Shown: positions 62,689-64,000 of the stretch, one piece after another
How positions within the stretch are numbered: the stretch's first letter is position 1
Layout: every line of letters starts with the position of its first letter
Assembly: GCF_048128805.1 (NCBI RefSeq)
Contig: NC_135999.1
Coordinates: forward strand, 20,752,949-20,816,948
Source of the DNA: Centroberyx gerrardi
Taxonomy: Eukaryota; Chordata; Actinopteri; Beryciformes; Berycidae
DNA length: 64,000 bases
Direction: 5' to 3'
Program-made: the position numbers and the translations under genes
The notes under the pieces: generated by a model
What the model was told of the DNA's origin: nothing
Seen by the model: only the letters and a program-made list of their open reading frames with translations
Database searches by the model: none

Positions 62689-64000
62689 GAAACTGTGTTT
62701 GCCATCCATATAGCAGTAAAGAAATGATGTTTAGTTTCATTGCACTATGGTGTGTTCTGACAATGACTATAGGAAGTGTCTTTAACTTTTTTGCCAATGA
62801 TACCAAAAGCAACATTAAATAAATCAAGTTTTTTGTTTCTATCTGAAGAACTTACCGAAGAAAGACTGACAGCCTTTATTGTATGTGCCAATTACCAAGT
62901 TTTAAGTTCTGACGTCCCGCCTTTTTCAGCCTCTATCCTTCCATCCATTCTGAGAGAATTCCTACACTTAAAGGAACTTTAAACAGCTCAACAGTTTTGA
63001 ATGTCCGCACTAAGTGCATTGTAATGCCTGTTTTAAAAAAATGAAAATACATATGTTTTATTACTCAAGCATGTATCGGTTTGTAATACTTCAGGTTCCT
63101 TGTATATGTAAATGATGACCTTCTAGTGCCAACATATCACACTGGTATCTGAGGACAACTTTATAAATGGCAAGGTGACCGGCTGAGTTGGCCCTGTTTG
63201 AATACATGACAAGTGTTCCTCCTCTCCCGCCTTCCTCTAATTAGTGATGGTGCGTCTCAAAAACTGGGATGACGTTTAGAAGAGAGAGATCCTCACTTCC
63301 TTGACTCTATATCGCTGAGTCTATCTACTTTTGAAATGACACCAATATACGCCTGGAGGTCCTCCAGTGTTTCACATCCATCTGTCCAGACATGCCAGAT
63401 CAGTGATATTTATTAAGGAAGGGAGGAACGACAGTTACATTCTTGGTATTCAAACAGGGCCTTGGACTTCTTGATTTTCTTCTTTTTTGTATTTGTACAG
63501 TCATGTCGTTCAACCACTGCAGTCATTGTAATTCTTGTACAAGTTGTATCACTGGTTGTTGTACCATATCTGACATTTGTAATTATGAAATAATACACTG
63601 CCGTTTGTATAAAAAAGTGACTGGTGTCCTGACTTATTGGTGTCTCATCTTATTATTTTTTGTTTGTTGTGAATCAACATAGTTTATTAGATTAGAGAAG
63701 ATTAAAAAATGAGTACTATCATGTTGTAAGACCTGTTTTGGGTCCAAACCACAATAAATAACTGCACTGCAGGGATTGTGCTGCAGATGGGGTTGTATTA
63801 AGGCCCTCAGTAGTTCCTTCCCCACTTCCTTCCCCCAGTATTGTATTAGATGTTTCTCTTTCCTTTTTCCTCTCTCCCATTCACTCTCTCCCCATCCCTC
63901 TTTCTATGTATGAAATGGCTGGAATAGAATTTATCGTATGAGTGTAGGTGAGAGTGTCAGACAGAGTACAAGTAGTGTCAAGATATATTTTCATGCACAT

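Larger units (their letters stand above)
60010..64000 (+). other. grk4 3' UTR and downstream DNA
   Basis: No exon was recognised. It holds a (CA)n run at 62,627-62,687, a GAG/GAT-rich run at 61,270-61,310 and candidate polyadenylation signals at 60,137, 62,818 and 63,753. How much of it is transcribed cannot be judged from sequence. Confidence 0.6.

Overview
The window is nuclear DNA of a ray-finned fish, most likely a teleost. It holds vertebrate genes split by GT-AG introns, very dense (CA)n and (CT)n microsatellites, tRNA-derived SINEs, degraded LINEs, and Tc1, hAT, piggyBac-like and Harbinger-like transposon remnants. I saw no bacterial gene, CRISPR array or virus. All gene models come from reading exons, splice sites and phases by eye and from remembered family sequences; no alignment was run.

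Layout. (1) 1-1,600, minus: the first two coding exons of get3 (asna1), the ATPase that delivers tail-anchored proteins; the rest lies beyond the left edge. (2) 3,501-4,430, minus: an intact single-exon gene for a divergent noggin-family secreted protein with all nine C-terminal cysteines. (3) 5,645-13,346, minus: a complete 15-exon tom1 (VHS-GAT endosomal adaptor, 492 aa). (4) 13,347-19,951: intergenic DNA between the head-to-head genes tom1 and grk4. (5) 19,952-60,009, plus: a complete 16-exon GRK4-subfamily receptor kinase (576 aa), best matched to grk4, spread over 40 kb. (6) 60,010-64,000: AT-rich DNA with several polyadenylation signals and no recognised exon, probably grk4 3' UTR and/or intergenic DNA.

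The genes do not form a pathway. get3 acts in ER membrane targeting, the noggin-like protein is a predicted extracellular signalling antagonist, tom1 sorts ubiquitinated endosomal cargo, and the kinase phosphorylates activated GPCRs.

Most of the unexplained structure is in introns. The clearest items are: a GC-AG last intron in grk4 that, if retained, gives a different C terminus; (CT)n microsatellites serving as the pyrimidine tracts of several grk4 splice acceptors; a three-layer nest of mobile elements in intron 5; two copies of an unnamed interspersed repeat of about 0.6 kb; a local duplication in tom1; a perfect 18-bp palindrome in tom1; and several transposon remnants with target-site duplications still readable. 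I found no convincing new molecular system. The noggin paralog and the alternative grk4 C terminus are the best functional leads.
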